Source of the DNA: Streptomyces seoulensis
GTDB taxonomy: Bacteria > Actinomycetota > Actinomycetes > Streptomycetales > Streptomycetaceae
DNA length: 64,000 bases
Direction: 5' to 3'
Assembly: GCA_013364255.1 (NCBI GenBank)
Contig: CP054936.1
Span: 5,846,353-5,910,352 of the forward strand
In this document: piece by piece, positions 41,852-50,050 of the stretch
Numbering within the stretch: the stretch's first letter is position 1
How the letters are laid out: every line of letters begins with the position of its first letter
The notes under the pieces: generated by a model
Databases searched by the model: none
Told to the model about the DNA's origin: nothing
The model's input: only the letters and a program-made list of their open reading frames with translations
Position numbers and translations under genes: made by a program

Positions 41852-43258
41852 ATGGCGGAAACGTGGGCCACTTTGGGCGTCGACCTGCACCTGGAGCCGA
41901 CCGGACCCGGCGTGCGCCGCGGTCTGACCGACGCGCTGCGCGAGGCGGTGCGCACCGGCCGGCTGGCCCCCGGCACCCGGCTGCCCTCCTCCCGCGCCCT
42001 CGCGCCCGATCTGGGCGTCGCCCGCAACACGGTCGCCGACGCCTACGCCGACCTGGTCGCCGAGGGCTGGCTCACCGCCCGCCAGGGCTCGGGCACCCGG
42101 GTCGCCACGGGAGTGCCCGCCGCGCCGTTCGCCCAGGCCCCGCCCGGCGGCCCGGCGCACCCGCGCCGCCCCCCGTCCCGCCCCCGCCACGACCTGCGCA
42201 GCGGCAGTCCCGACCTGGGCTCCTTCCCCCGCGCCGCCTGGCTGCGCGCCGCCCGACGGGCCCTTTCCACGGCCCCGCACCACGTCCTCGGCTACGGCGA
42301 CCCGCGCGGCCTGCCCGAACTGCGCGCCGCCCTGGCCGGCTACCTCGCCCGCGCCCGCGGCGTGCGCACCGACCCGGAGCACGTGCTGATCTGCTCGGGC
42401 TTCGCGCACGGGCTGCGCGTCCTCGCCGAGGTGCTGCGCCGCCGCGGCGCCTCGACCGTCGCCGTCGACTCCTACGGCCTCGACGTGCACTGGAACCTGC
42501 TGGCGGCGGCCGGACTGCGCACCCGGCCGCTGCCCTTCGACGACCTGGGCACCGTCACCGGCGGCCTCGCGGACGCGGGGGCGGTGCTGCTTACGCCGTC
42601 GCACCAGTTCCCGATGGGCGTGCCGCTGCGGCCCGACCGGCGCGCCGCCGTCATCGAGTGGGCCCGCCGCACCGGCGGCCTGGTCCTGGAGGACGACTAC
42701 GACGGCGAGTTCCGCTACGACCGCCAGTCGATCGGCGCGCTCCAGGGCCTCGCCCCGGACCGGGTGGTGTACCTGGGCACGGCCAGCAAGTCGCTGGCGC
42801 CCGGGCTGCGGCTGGGCTGGATGGCGCTGCCGCCGTCGCTCGCCGAGGAGGCCACGGCGGCCAAGGGCGCGATGGAGACCTGCGGGGTGCTGGACCAGCT
42901 GACGCTGGCGGAGTTCCTGGCCTCCGGGGCCTACGACCGGCATGTGCGCTCGGCGCGGCTGCGGTACCGGCGCCGCCGGGACGCCCTGGTCGAGGCGCTC
43001 GCGGCCCGTGCTCCCGACGTGCGCGCCACCGGGATCGCGGCCGGTCTGCACGCCGTGCTGCGGCTGCCGCCCGGCACCGAGCCGGCCGTGGTCCGGGCGG
43101 CGGCCTGGCAGGGCCTCGCCGTCTACGGCCTGGCCCGCTTCCGCCACGACCGGGCCGCCGTCACCGCCCCGGACGACGCCCTGGTCGTCGGCTACGGCAC
43201 CCCACCGGACCACGCCTGGACAGCGGCCCTGGACGCGCTGTGCCGGGTCCTGCCGTAG
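41852..43258 (+). CDS. MocR/PdxR-type regulator (GntR HTH plus aminotransferase fold)
   Basis: A 468-aa protein. A GntR winged helix lies at ~25-90 (LREAVRTGRLAPGTRLPSSR, then DLGVARNTVADAYADLVAEG). A fold-type I aminotransferase-like domain follows, with LEDDYDGEFRYD and the PLP lysine in GTASKSLAPGLRLGW. MocR regulators sense PLP or amino compounds and usually control adjacent genes. Here the divergent AhpD-AhpD-PEP-mutase operon is the likely target. ATG at 41852, leaderless-type promoter. Confidence 0.9.
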   Translation: MAETWATLGVDLHLEPTGPGVRRGLTDALREAVRTGRLAPGTRLPSSRALAPDLGVARNTVADAYADLVAEGWLTARQGSGTRVATGVPAAPFAQAPPGGPAHPRRPPSRPRHDLRSGSPDLGSFPRAAWLRAARRALSTAPHHVLGYGDPRGLPELRAALAGYLARARGVRTDPEHVLICSGFAHGLRVLAEVLRRRGASTVAVDSYGLDVHWNLLAAAGLRTRPLPFDDLGTVTGGLADAGAVLLTPSHQFPMGVPLRPDRRAAVIEWARRTGGLVLEDDYDGEFRYDRQSIGALQGLAPDRVVYLGTASKSLAPGLRLGWMALPPSLAEEATAAKGAMETCGVLDQLTLAEFLASGAYDRHVRSARLRYRRRRDALVEALAARAPDVRATGIAAGLHAVLRLPPGTEPAVVRAAAWQGLAVYGLARFRHDRAAVTAPDDALVVGYGTPPDHAWTAALDALCRVLP

Positions 43259-43301
43259 CGACGACCCGCGACGACACTTCGAGAACCACCGGGGCGACGG
43301 C

Positions 43302-44177
43302 TCAGCGCGCGTCGTCGGCCGGGGTCCTCGCCGCCGCCGTCTCCTCGGCCGGCGCCTCCCCGAACCGGGCCAGCGCCAGCGCCCCGGCGATCGCCACCGC
43401 GAAGCCCAGCACCGCCAGCCAGGCCAGTCCGTCGCGGGTGCGGTCGCCCAGCCAGACCACGCCGACCGCCGCCGGGCCGAGCGTCTCGCCGAGCACCATG
43501 CCCGCCGTCGCCGTCGTCACCGAACCGCGCTGGAGGGCCGAGGTCAGCAGCAGGAACGCCGCGCCGCCGCCCAGCACCAGCGCGTACGCCGCCGGGTTGG
43601 CGAACAGCCGGGCCGGACTGACCGAGTCCACCAGCCGCACCGTCACCTCGACCACGCCGAACCCGCAGCCCGCGCCCAGACCCAGCAGCAGCGCCCGGCC
43701 GCGTTCCGGCAGGCGTCCGGCGACCGCGCCCAGCGCGAGCACCGCGAGCGCGGCCCCCAGCATCACCCACCGCAGCGCCGCCGAGCCGTCCTCGTGCCCC
43801 TCGGCGCCCGACGCCAGGCCCAGCATCGCGAGGCCCGCGCAGACCACCCCGACCGCTGCCCACTCGGTGCCGCTCAGCCGCACCCGCAGCAGCCGCGCCG
43901 CGGCCACCGCCGTCACCGCGAGACTGGACGCCAGGGCGGCGCCGACCGCGTAGATCGGCAGCGAGCGCAGCGCCACGATCTGGAGCAGGAAACCGAGTCC
44001 GTCCAGGGCCAGGCCCGCCAGGTACCGCCACTGCCGCAGCGCCCGCAGCAGCAGCGCCGCGTCGCCGCCCGAACCTCCGCCGGCGTCGGCCGCCGCCCGG
44101 GCGGCGACCGCCTGGAGCACCGTCGCCGTACCGAAACACACCGCCGCGCCGAGCGCGCACACCATTCCGAGAAGCAC
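43302..44177 (-). CDS. DMT-family (EamA-like) membrane transporter
   Basis: A 291-aa protein with about 9-10 membrane helices in two repeats. It has short loops, a Gly/Ala-rich core and a cytoplasmic tail (EETAAARTPADDAR). This is the drug/metabolite transporter pattern. The GTG at 44177 lies 6 nt after TAGAGT, which supports this start and a leaderless message. Substrate unknown. It converges on the MocR gene with a 43-nt gap. Confidence 0.8.
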   Translation of the reverse strand: MLLGMVCALGAAVCFGTATVLQAVAARAAADAGGGSGGDAALLLRALRQWRYLAGLALDGLGFLLQIVALRSLPIYAVGAALASSLAVTAVAAARLLRVRLSGTEWAAVGVVCAGLAMLGLASGAEGHEDGSAALRWVMLGAALAVLALGAVAGRLPERGRALLLGLGAGCGFGVVEVTVRLVDSVSPARLFANPAAYALVLGGGAAFLLLTSALQRGSVTTATAGMVLGETLGPAAVGVVWLGDRTRDGLAWLAVLGFAVAIAGALALARFGEAPAEETAAARTPADDAR

Positions 44178-44183
44178 CCGGCG

Positions 44184-44189
44184 ACTCTA
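44184..44189 (-). promoter_or_regulatory. -10 box, leaderless start of the DMT transporter
   Basis: TAGAGT on the minus strand, 6 nt before the GTG at 44177. Confidence 0.5.
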
Positions 44190-44421
44190 GGCCCTGCCCG
44201 CACCACCCGCCCTCACCGCCCGCCCCCACCGCCCGTAACCAAGCCCCGCCCCCGAGGCCCGCATTGAGCCCCCACCCCCACCTCCACCCCCGCCCCACCC
44301 CCTCCCACCTCACGCCTGAACCGATCCCCCCTGGGCATGCGCATGGCGGTGTCTTTAGGCTGGCGGCCGGAGAGCGGCCGCGCACGCGGCCGGTGGTCGA
44401 CCACGACGGGGAGAGACGGAC

Positions 44422-44778
44422 ATGGCGGACGCACGGCGACAACTGCGGTCGGCGACGGTCGTACTGGGCGGCATGGGACTGCTCGCGACGGCACTCACCG
44501 CCTGCTCCTCCGCCCCCGACAAGCGCTGCGTCGACCGCGGCAGCTACACCGCGGCCAAGGGCTACAAGGTCGTCTCCGACAAGAACTGCAAGTCCACCGG
44601 CAAGACCTCCGCCAACGGCGTCTGGTACTACGGCGGCAAGAAGAAGAGCGGCTGGGTCACCGGCGGCTCCCTCACCAAGCCCGGCAAGGGCTCCGGCGGT
44701 TCCGGCGGCTCCAGCGGCGGCCACGGCGGCGTGGACCGGGGCGGCTTCGGCAGCGGCCACGGCAAGTCCGGCGGCTGA
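44422..44778 (+). CDS. Small lipoprotein, YgiB/DUF1190-like
   Basis: A 118-aa protein with a lipoprotein signal (VVLGGMGLLATALTACSS; lipobox LTAC). The mature part contains CVDRGSYTAAKGYKVVSDKNC and WYYGGKKKSG and ends in a Gly/Ser/His-rich tail. The C...C spacing and YYGG motif resemble the DUF1190 family (E. coli YgiB), whose gene also precedes a glutathionylspermidine-synthase-like gene. The ATG at 44422 has GGGGAGAG upstream. The next gene follows after 8 nt. Confidence 0.75.
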   Translation: MADARRQLRSATVVLGGMGLLATALTACSSAPDKRCVDRGSYTAAKGYKVVSDKNCKSTGKTSANGVWYYGGKKKSGWVTGGSLTKPGKGSGGSGGSSGGHGGVDRGGFGSGHGKSGG

Positions 44779-44786
44779 CGCCCGCG

Positions 44787-45971
44787 ATGGAACGCCGTAC
44801 GATCGCCCCCCGCCCCGGCTGGCAGCAGACCGTCGAGGCCCAGGGGCTCATCTACCCCCTGACCCGGTACCCCGACGACAGCCTGCGGCCCTACTGGGAC
44901 GAGAGCGCCCACTACGTCTTCTCGCTGCCCGAGGTCGAGGCGCTGGAGGAGACGGTCGAGGAACTGCACCGCATGTGCCTGGCCGCGGCCGAGCACATCG
45001 TCGCCACCAACCGCTTCGCCGACCTCGGCATCACCGACCCGCGCGTCGCCGGGGCCGTCGCCGAGGCGTGGCGCCGGCGCGCCGAACTCCCCGCCGTCTA
45101 CGGCCGCTTCGACCTGCGCTACGACGGCGCCGGGCCGGCCAAGCTGCTGGAGTACAACGCCGACACCCCCACCTCCCTGGTGGAGGCGGCCTCGCCCCAG
45201 TGGTTCTGGATGGAGGATCGTTTCCCCGGCGCCGACCAGTGGAACTCCCTGCACGAACGCCTGGTGGCCGCCTGGCGCGAGCAGGCCCGCCTGCTGCCGC
45301 CGGGCAGCCCGCTGCACTTCGCGCACTCCGCCGACGACGAACTCGGCGAGGACCTGATGACGGTCGCCTACCTCAAGGAGACCGCGGAACAGGCCGGGCT
45401 CGCCACCGACTGGATCTCCATGGAGGAGATCGGCTGGGACCCGCTGTCCGGCCGGTTCGTCGACAACGGCCTGCACTTCATCCGCGCGATCTTCAAGCTC
45501 TACCCCTGGGAGTGGCTGACCACCGACCGCTTCGCCGGCCATGTCCTGGACACCCTCGACAACGGCGGCGGCACCGGCTCCACCCTGTGGATCGAACCCG
45601 CCTGGAAGATGCTGCTCAGCAACAAGGCGCTGCTGGCGATCCTGTGGGAGCTCTACCCCGGCCACCCCAACCTCCTGCCCGCCCACCTCGACGGCCCGCG
45701 CGACCTGGCCGCCGGGCCCGGCTACGTCGCCAAGCCGCTGCTGGGCCGCGAGGGCGCCGGAGTGACCGTCCACCCGCCGGGCACGCAGGCCGCCGTGCGC
45801 GAGGAGCCCTGCTGCTACCAGGCCCTCGCCCCGCTGCCCGCCTTCGACGGCAACCACGTCGTCCTCGGCGCCTGGGTGGTCGGGGACGAGGCCGCGGGTC
45901 TCGGCATCCGCGAGTCCTCCGGCCTCGTCACCGACGAGTACGCGCGCTTCGTCCCGCACGTGATCCTCTAG
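44787..45971 (+). CDS. Glutathionylspermidine-synthase-like ATP-grasp protein (YgiC-like)
   Basis: A 394-aa member of the GSP-synthase C-terminal family. FDLRYDGAGPAKLLEYNADTP carries the Mg-ATP/acidic residues, with LLSNKALLAILWELYPGHPN and YVAKPLLGREGAGVTVH (ATP-grasp lysine and loop) downstream. There is no amidase domain. Enzymes of this group ligate amines to carboxylates, but the physiological substrate of the YgiC-like branch is unknown and Streptomyces lacks glutathione. The ATG at 44787 was chosen because upstream in-frame codons overlap the lipoprotein gene. It is probably an operon with that gene. Confidence 0.85.
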   Translation: MERRTIAPRPGWQQTVEAQGLIYPLTRYPDDSLRPYWDESAHYVFSLPEVEALEETVEELHRMCLAAAEHIVATNRFADLGITDPRVAGAVAEAWRRRAELPAVYGRFDLRYDGAGPAKLLEYNADTPTSLVEAASPQWFWMEDRFPGADQWNSLHERLVAAWREQARLLPPGSPLHFAHSADDELGEDLMTVAYLKETAEQAGLATDWISMEEIGWDPLSGRFVDNGLHFIRAIFKLYPWEWLTTDRFAGHVLDTLDNGGGTGSTLWIEPAWKMLLSNKALLAILWELYPGHPNLLPAHLDGPRDLAAGPGYVAKPLLGREGAGVTVHPPGTQAAVREEPCCYQALAPLPAFDGNHVVLGAWVVGDEAAGLGIRESSGLVTDEYARFVPHVIL

Positions 45972-45988
45972 GCGCGGTCCGACGGGCA

Positions 45989-46035
45989 TTCTCCGGGCAC
46001 GGCCCGGCGGGCGTTCTCCGGGCACGGCCCGGCGG
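45989..46035. repeat. 25-bp tandem duplication
   Basis: TTCTCCGGGCACGGCCCGGC... at 45989-46010 recurs at 46014-46035. Each copy contains the dyad CCGGGC-ACG-GCCCGG, so together they may act as a terminator of the YgiC-like gene. Confidence 0.7.
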
Positions 46036-46114
46036 CCGTGTGATTGTCTGGGCGGTCCGGCGACGCGTCGCGCCCGCGGCGCGTCCGGTCCGGACAGGAC
46101 GGGAGACGGCAGAC

Positions 46115-46312
46115 ATGAGGTTCCTCCTCGAAGTCACGGTGGACGACGCGCTTCCCGCCGGGGAGAAGGCGGCCGAACTGGGCCGGATCCTGCGCTACTG
46201 GGGCGGCAACCTGCACCACTACGCCCTGGAGCCCGGCGACGGCTCGCCGGTGTACGACTCCGGCTACCAGGAGGTCGGCCGGTGGCGCCTGACCGGGGGC
46301 GACGAGGGCTGA
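46115..46312 (+). CDS. Small conserved-looking protein, 65 aa
   Basis: ATG at 46115 with GGGAG upstream. It begins MRFLLEVTVDDALPAGEKAAE and contains ILRYWGGNLHHYALEPGDGS and a C-terminal YDSGYQEVGRWRL. It looks like a small soluble alpha/beta protein with no signal peptide. Codon bias is normal for the genome, and the start has a good ribosome site, so I think it is real. No family recognised. It lies 57 nt before the glyA riboswitch. Confidence 0.65.
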   Translation: MRFLLEVTVDDALPAGEKAAELGRILRYWGGNLHHYALEPGDGSPVYDSGYQEVGRWRLTGGDEG

Positions 46313-46370
46313 GCGCGCTCGCATGGTGGACGCCGGGCCGGGCGCCGCACGGCGCCCGGTAGGCTGACGG

Positions 46371-46475
46371 CGGGCCGTGACTGGCGCGCTGGACCCCCGA
46401 CGCGGGGCTCCGAGGATGGGACCGACCATCGGGAAGCGGCCCGGGTGAAAGAACTGTGCCGTGCGCCTGGGCCGT
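46371..46475 (+). ncRNA. ZTP (pfl) riboswitch of glyA
   Basis: The leader of glyA carries the conserved pfl blocks in order: GCCGTGACTGGCG (46374-46386), a variable hairpin (46387-46425), CGGGAAGCGGC (46430-46440) and GCCGTGCGCCTGGGC (46458-46472). ZTP riboswitches sense Z-nucleotides that accumulate when 10-formyl-THF is short and switch on one-carbon genes such as glyA. The aptamer ends about 40 nt before the glyA start, so control at the ribosome site (GGAGG, 46501) or by early termination is possible. Confidence 0.88.
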
Positions 46476-46513
46476 ACCGTGAACGCCGAACGCCACGTCC
46501 GGAGGTCCTAGAC

Positions 46514-47959
46514 ATGTCCGCGCCCCTCTCCACCGAGTCCACCGCCTTCCGCGCCGCACTCGACGTGATCCGCGCCGTCGAGCCGCGCGTCGCCGACGCC
46601 ATCGGCCAGGAGGTCGGCGACCAGCGCGAGATGCTCAAGCTGATCGCCTCGGAGAACTACGCCTCCCCGGCCACCCTGCTCGCGATGGGCAACTGGTTCA
46701 GCGACAAGTACGCCGAGGGCACCGTCGGCCGCCGCTTCTACGCCGGCTGCCGCAACGTCGACACCGTCGAGTCGCTGGCCGCCGAGCACGCCAGGGAACT
46801 CTTCGGCGCCCGCCACGCCTACGTCCAGCCGCACTCCGGCATCGACGCCAACCTGGTCGCGTTCTGGGCCGTCCTCGCCGACCGGGTCGAGGTCCCCTTC
46901 CTCCAGAAGACCGGCGTCCGCCAGATCAACGACCTCTCCGAGGCCGACTGGGCCGAGCTGCGGCACGCCTTCGGCAACCAGCGCATGCTGGGCATGTCCC
47001 TGGACGCCGGCGGCCACCTCACCCACGGCTTCCGTCCGAACATCTCAGGAAAGATGTTCGACCAGCGCTCCTACGGCACCGACCCGGCCACCGGCCTGAT
47101 CGACTACGAGGCGCTGCGCGCCCAGGCCCGCGATTTCAAGCCGCTGATCCTGGTCGCGGGCTACTCGGCCTACCCGCGCCTGGTGAACTTCCGGATCATG
47201 CGCGAGATCGCCGACGAGGTCGGCGCGACCCTCATGGTCGACATGGCGCACTTCGCCGGCCTGGTCGCGGGCAAGGTCCTCACCGGCGACTTCGACCCGG
47301 TGCCGCACGCGCAGATCGTCACCACCACCACGCACAAGTCGCTGCGCGGCCCGCGCGGCGGCATGGTCCTGTGCGACGACTCCCTCAAGGACCAGGTCGA
47401 CCGCGGCTGCCCGATGGTCCTCGGCGGCCCGCTCCCGCACGTCATGGCCGCCAAGGCCGTCGCCCTGGCCGAGGCCCGGCAGCCCGCCTTCCAGGACTAC
47501 GCCCGGCGGATCGTGGACAACGCCCGCGCGCTCGCCGAGGGCCTGACGCGCCGCGGCGCCACCCTGGTCACCGGCGGCACGGACAACCACCTCAACCTGA
47601 TCGACGTCGCCTCCTCCTACGGCCTCACCGGCCGCCAGGCCGAGGCCGCGCTGCTGGACTCCGGCATCGTCACCAACCGCAACGCCATCCCGGCCGACCC
47701 CAACGGCGCCTGGTACACCTCCGGCATCCGCGTCGGCACCCCGGCCCTGACCACCCGGGGCCTGGGCACCGCCGAGATGGACGAGGTGGCCGGCCTCGTC
47801 GACCGCGTCCTGACCACCGCCGAGCCCGGCACCACCAGCAAGGGCGCGCCCTCCAAGGCGCAGCACGTGCTCGACCCGAAGGTCTCGGACGAGATCTCCC
47901 AGCGGGCCACGGACCTGGTCGCCGGCTTCCCGCTCTACCCGGAGATCGACCTCGGCTGA
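46514..47959 (+). CDS. glyA: Serine hydroxymethyltransferase
   Basis: A 481-aa PLP enzyme that converts serine plus THF to glycine and methylene-THF. Seen: LIASENYASPATLLAMG, YVQPHSGIDANLVAFWA, VDMAHFAGLVAGKVLTGDF and the PLP lysine in TTTTHKSLRGPRGGMVLC. It is about 60 residues longer than the common ~420-aa GlyA, mainly from an insertion around residues 130-175 (a longer bacterial SHMT subclass). ATG at 46514 behind GGAGG. It is controlled by the ZTP riboswitch upstream and ended by a hairpin. Confidence 0.96.
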   Translation: MSAPLSTESTAFRAALDVIRAVEPRVADAIGQEVGDQREMLKLIASENYASPATLLAMGNWFSDKYAEGTVGRRFYAGCRNVDTVESLAAEHARELFGARHAYVQPHSGIDANLVAFWAVLADRVEVPFLQKTGVRQINDLSEADWAELRHAFGNQRMLGMSLDAGGHLTHGFRPNISGKMFDQRSYGTDPATGLIDYEALRAQARDFKPLILVAGYSAYPRLVNFRIMREIADEVGATLMVDMAHFAGLVAGKVLTGDFDPVPHAQIVTTTTHKSLRGPRGGMVLCDDSLKDQVDRGCPMVLGGPLPHVMAAKAVALAEARQPAFQDYARRIVDNARALAEGLTRRGATLVTGGTDNHLNLIDVASSYGLTGRQAEAALLDSGIVTNRNAIPADPNGAWYTSGIRVGTPALTTRGLGTAEMDEVAGLVDRVLTTAEPGTTSKGAPSKAQHVLDPKVSDEISQRATDLVAGFPLYPEIDLG

Positions 47960-48002
47960 CCCGTCCCGGTGATCGACGGGGCCCCTCGCCCGACGCCCCC
48001 TT

Positions 48003-48039
48003 CGCGCGGCGGTCCGCCTCCCCGGCGGGCCGCCGCGCG
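48003..48039 (+). terminator. glyA terminator
   Basis: A 16-bp stem (48003-48018 with 48024-48039; one G-U pair) and a TCCCC loop. Confidence 0.7.
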
Positions 48040-48101
48040 GTGTTCTCCGGCCGCGCAAACCCGGCCCGTCGGGGGCGGTGGTCAATGAGAGAATGGTGAG
48101 C

Positions 48102-49115
48102 ATGGCCACTGATCGACCTCGCGTGCTCTCCGGAATCCAGCCCACCGCGGGCTCGTTCCACCTCGGCAACTACCTCGGCGCCGTGCGCCAGTGGGTGGCC
48201 CTTCAGGAGAGCCACGACGCGTTCTACATGCTCGCCGACCTGCACGCGATCACGGTCACGCAGGACCCGGCCGAGCTGCGCGCCAACACCCGGGTGGCCG
48301 TCGCCCAGCTGCTGGCCGCCGGCCTCGACCCGGACCGCTGCACGCTCTTCGTCCAGAGCCATGTGCCCGAGCACGCCCAGCTCGCCTGGGTGATGAACTG
48401 CCTCACCGGCTTCGGCGAGGCCGGCCGGATGACCCAGTTCAAGGACAAGTCCGCCAAGCAGGGCGCCGACCGCACCTCGGTCGGCCTGTTCACGTACCCG
48501 ATCCTCCAGGTCGCCGACATCCTGCTCTACCAGGCGCACGAGGTGCCGGTGGGCGAGGACCAGCGCCAGCACATCGAGCTGACCCGTGACCTGGCCGAGC
48601 GCTTCAACGGCCGCTACGGCGAGACCTTCACCGTCCCCAGGGCGTACATCCTCAAGGAGACGGCGAAGATCTACGACCTCCAGGAGCCGACCGCGAAGAT
48701 GAGCAAGTCGGCGTCCACGCCGAAGGGCCTCATCAACCTGCTGGACGACCCGAAGGCCACCGCGAAGAAGGTCAGGAGCGCGGTCACCGACACCGACACC
48801 GTCATCCGCTACGACCCGGAGACCAAGGCCGGCGTCAGCAACCTCCTCACCATCTACTCCACCCTCACCGGTGCGGGTATCGGCGAACTGGAGGAGAAGT
48901 ACGCGGGCAAGGGCTACGGTGCGCTCAAGACGGACCTCGCCGAGATCATGGTCGAGTTCGTGACGCCGTTCAGGGAGCAGACCCAGCAGTACCTGGACGA
49001 CCCGGAGACGCTGGACTCGATCCTGGCCAAGGGTGCGGAGAAGGCCCGCGCGGTCGCCGCGGAGACCCTCGCCCAGGCGTACGGCAAGGTGGGCTTCCTG
49101 CCCGCCAAGCACTGA
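48102..49115 (+). CDS. trpS: Tryptophanyl-tRNA synthetase
   Basis: A 337-aa class I aminoacyl-tRNA synthetase. SGIQPTAGSFHLGNYLGAVR carries the HIGH-type motif, and AKMSKSAS is the KMSKS loop. MLADLHAIT and GEDQRQHIELTRDLA are also typical of TrpRS. The ATG at 48102 was chosen by family start (MATDRPRVLSGIQPTAG); in-frame GTG/ATG codons at 48078-48096 add a few residues. No T-box or attenuator is visible in the leader. Probably the housekeeping TrpRS. Confidence 0.96.
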   Translation: MATDRPRVLSGIQPTAGSFHLGNYLGAVRQWVALQESHDAFYMLADLHAITVTQDPAELRANTRVAVAQLLAAGLDPDRCTLFVQSHVPEHAQLAWVMNCLTGFGEAGRMTQFKDKSAKQGADRTSVGLFTYPILQVADILLYQAHEVPVGEDQRQHIELTRDLAERFNGRYGETFTVPRAYILKETAKIYDLQEPTAKMSKSASTPKGLINLLDDPKATAKKVRSAVTDTDTVIRYDPETKAGVSNLLTIYSTLTGAGIGELEEKYAGKGYGALKTDLAEIMVEFVTPFREQTQQYLDDPETLDSILAKGAEKARAVAAETLAQAYGKVGFLPAKH

Positions 49116-49413
49116 CCCGCCCGCCGGGCGCCGACCGCCCGGCAGGCACCGACCCGCCCGGCGCCGCCCGGCCGCGGGGCGCCGGACCGCCGGGCCCCGC
49201 GGCGCACCACGGCTCGCGCGGCGGACCGGGCAGAGCGCTGCACATCACTGCCGCCGCGCCTGCCGCCGGACCGCCCGTGGCCGTACAGTCGAAGGCCGGA
49301 CGGCCGCGACGCGACGGCCGGGGCCCGAGTGGTCGGGGCGACACGGCCGGGTGCGCGGCGGGGGACGGCGCCCGGGACGACGACAGACCATCGGCACGAC
49401 GACAGGAGACGAC

Positions 49414-49998
49414 GTGGGGACCGTAACGATCGGCGTGTCGATCGCGGTCCCGGAGCCTCACGGCAGCCTGCTCCAGGAGCGGCGCGCGGGCTTCGGTGAC
49501 GCCGCGGCTCATGGCATCCCCACGCACGTCACCCTGCTGCCGCCGACCGAGGTGGCGGCCGCCGAGCTGCCGGCCGTCGAGGCCCATCTGAGCGAGGTGG
49601 CCGCCGCCGGGCGCCCCTTCACGATGCGGCTGTCCGGCACCGACTCCTTCCGCCCGCTGTCGCCGGTGGTGTACGTCCGGGTGGTCGCGGGCGCCGAGGA
49701 GTGCACCCGGCTCCAGCAGCGGGTGCGGTCCGCCTCCGGGCCGGTGCCCCGTGAACTCCAGTTCCCCTACCACCCGCACGTCACGGTGGCGCACGGCATC
49801 GACGAGGCCGGGATGGACCGCGCCCAGAAGGAGCTGGCCGACTACCGGGCCCAGTGGCCGTGCACCGGCTTCGCCCTGCACCGGCAGGACTCCGCCGGGG
49901 TGTGGCACAAGCTGCGCGAGTTCACCTTCGGCGGCCGCGGGACGGTGCCGCCCCAGGCGTCCCCCGCCGACGACCACGGCACCCTCCCCACCCGCTGA
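49414..49998 (+). CDS. 2H phosphoesterase (2'-5' RNA ligase family)
   Basis: A 194-aa protein with two HxT motifs, HVTLLPPT at ~42 and HVTVAHGI at ~124. They form the paired active site of 2H phosphoesterases/LigT-like proteins acting on 2',3'-cyclic or 2'-5' linked nucleotides. GTG start with AGGAG 5 nt upstream. The C-terminal ~20 residues are Pro/Ser-rich. Possible roles are RNA repair or tRNA processing; the substrate is unknown. It converges on the DprE2-like gene. Confidence 0.85.
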   Translation: MGTVTIGVSIAVPEPHGSLLQERRAGFGDAAAHGIPTHVTLLPPTEVAAAELPAVEAHLSEVAAAGRPFTMRLSGTDSFRPLSPVVYVRVVAGAEECTRLQQRVRSASGPVPRELQFPYHPHVTVAHGIDEAGMDRAQKELADYRAQWPCTGFALHRQDSAGVWHKLREFTFGGRGTVPPQASPADDHGTLPTR

Positions 49999-50050
49999 CC
50001 ACCCCCGCCGCCCCGCCTCCCCTCGGGGCCCCGCGGAGCCGCTCGGGGCC

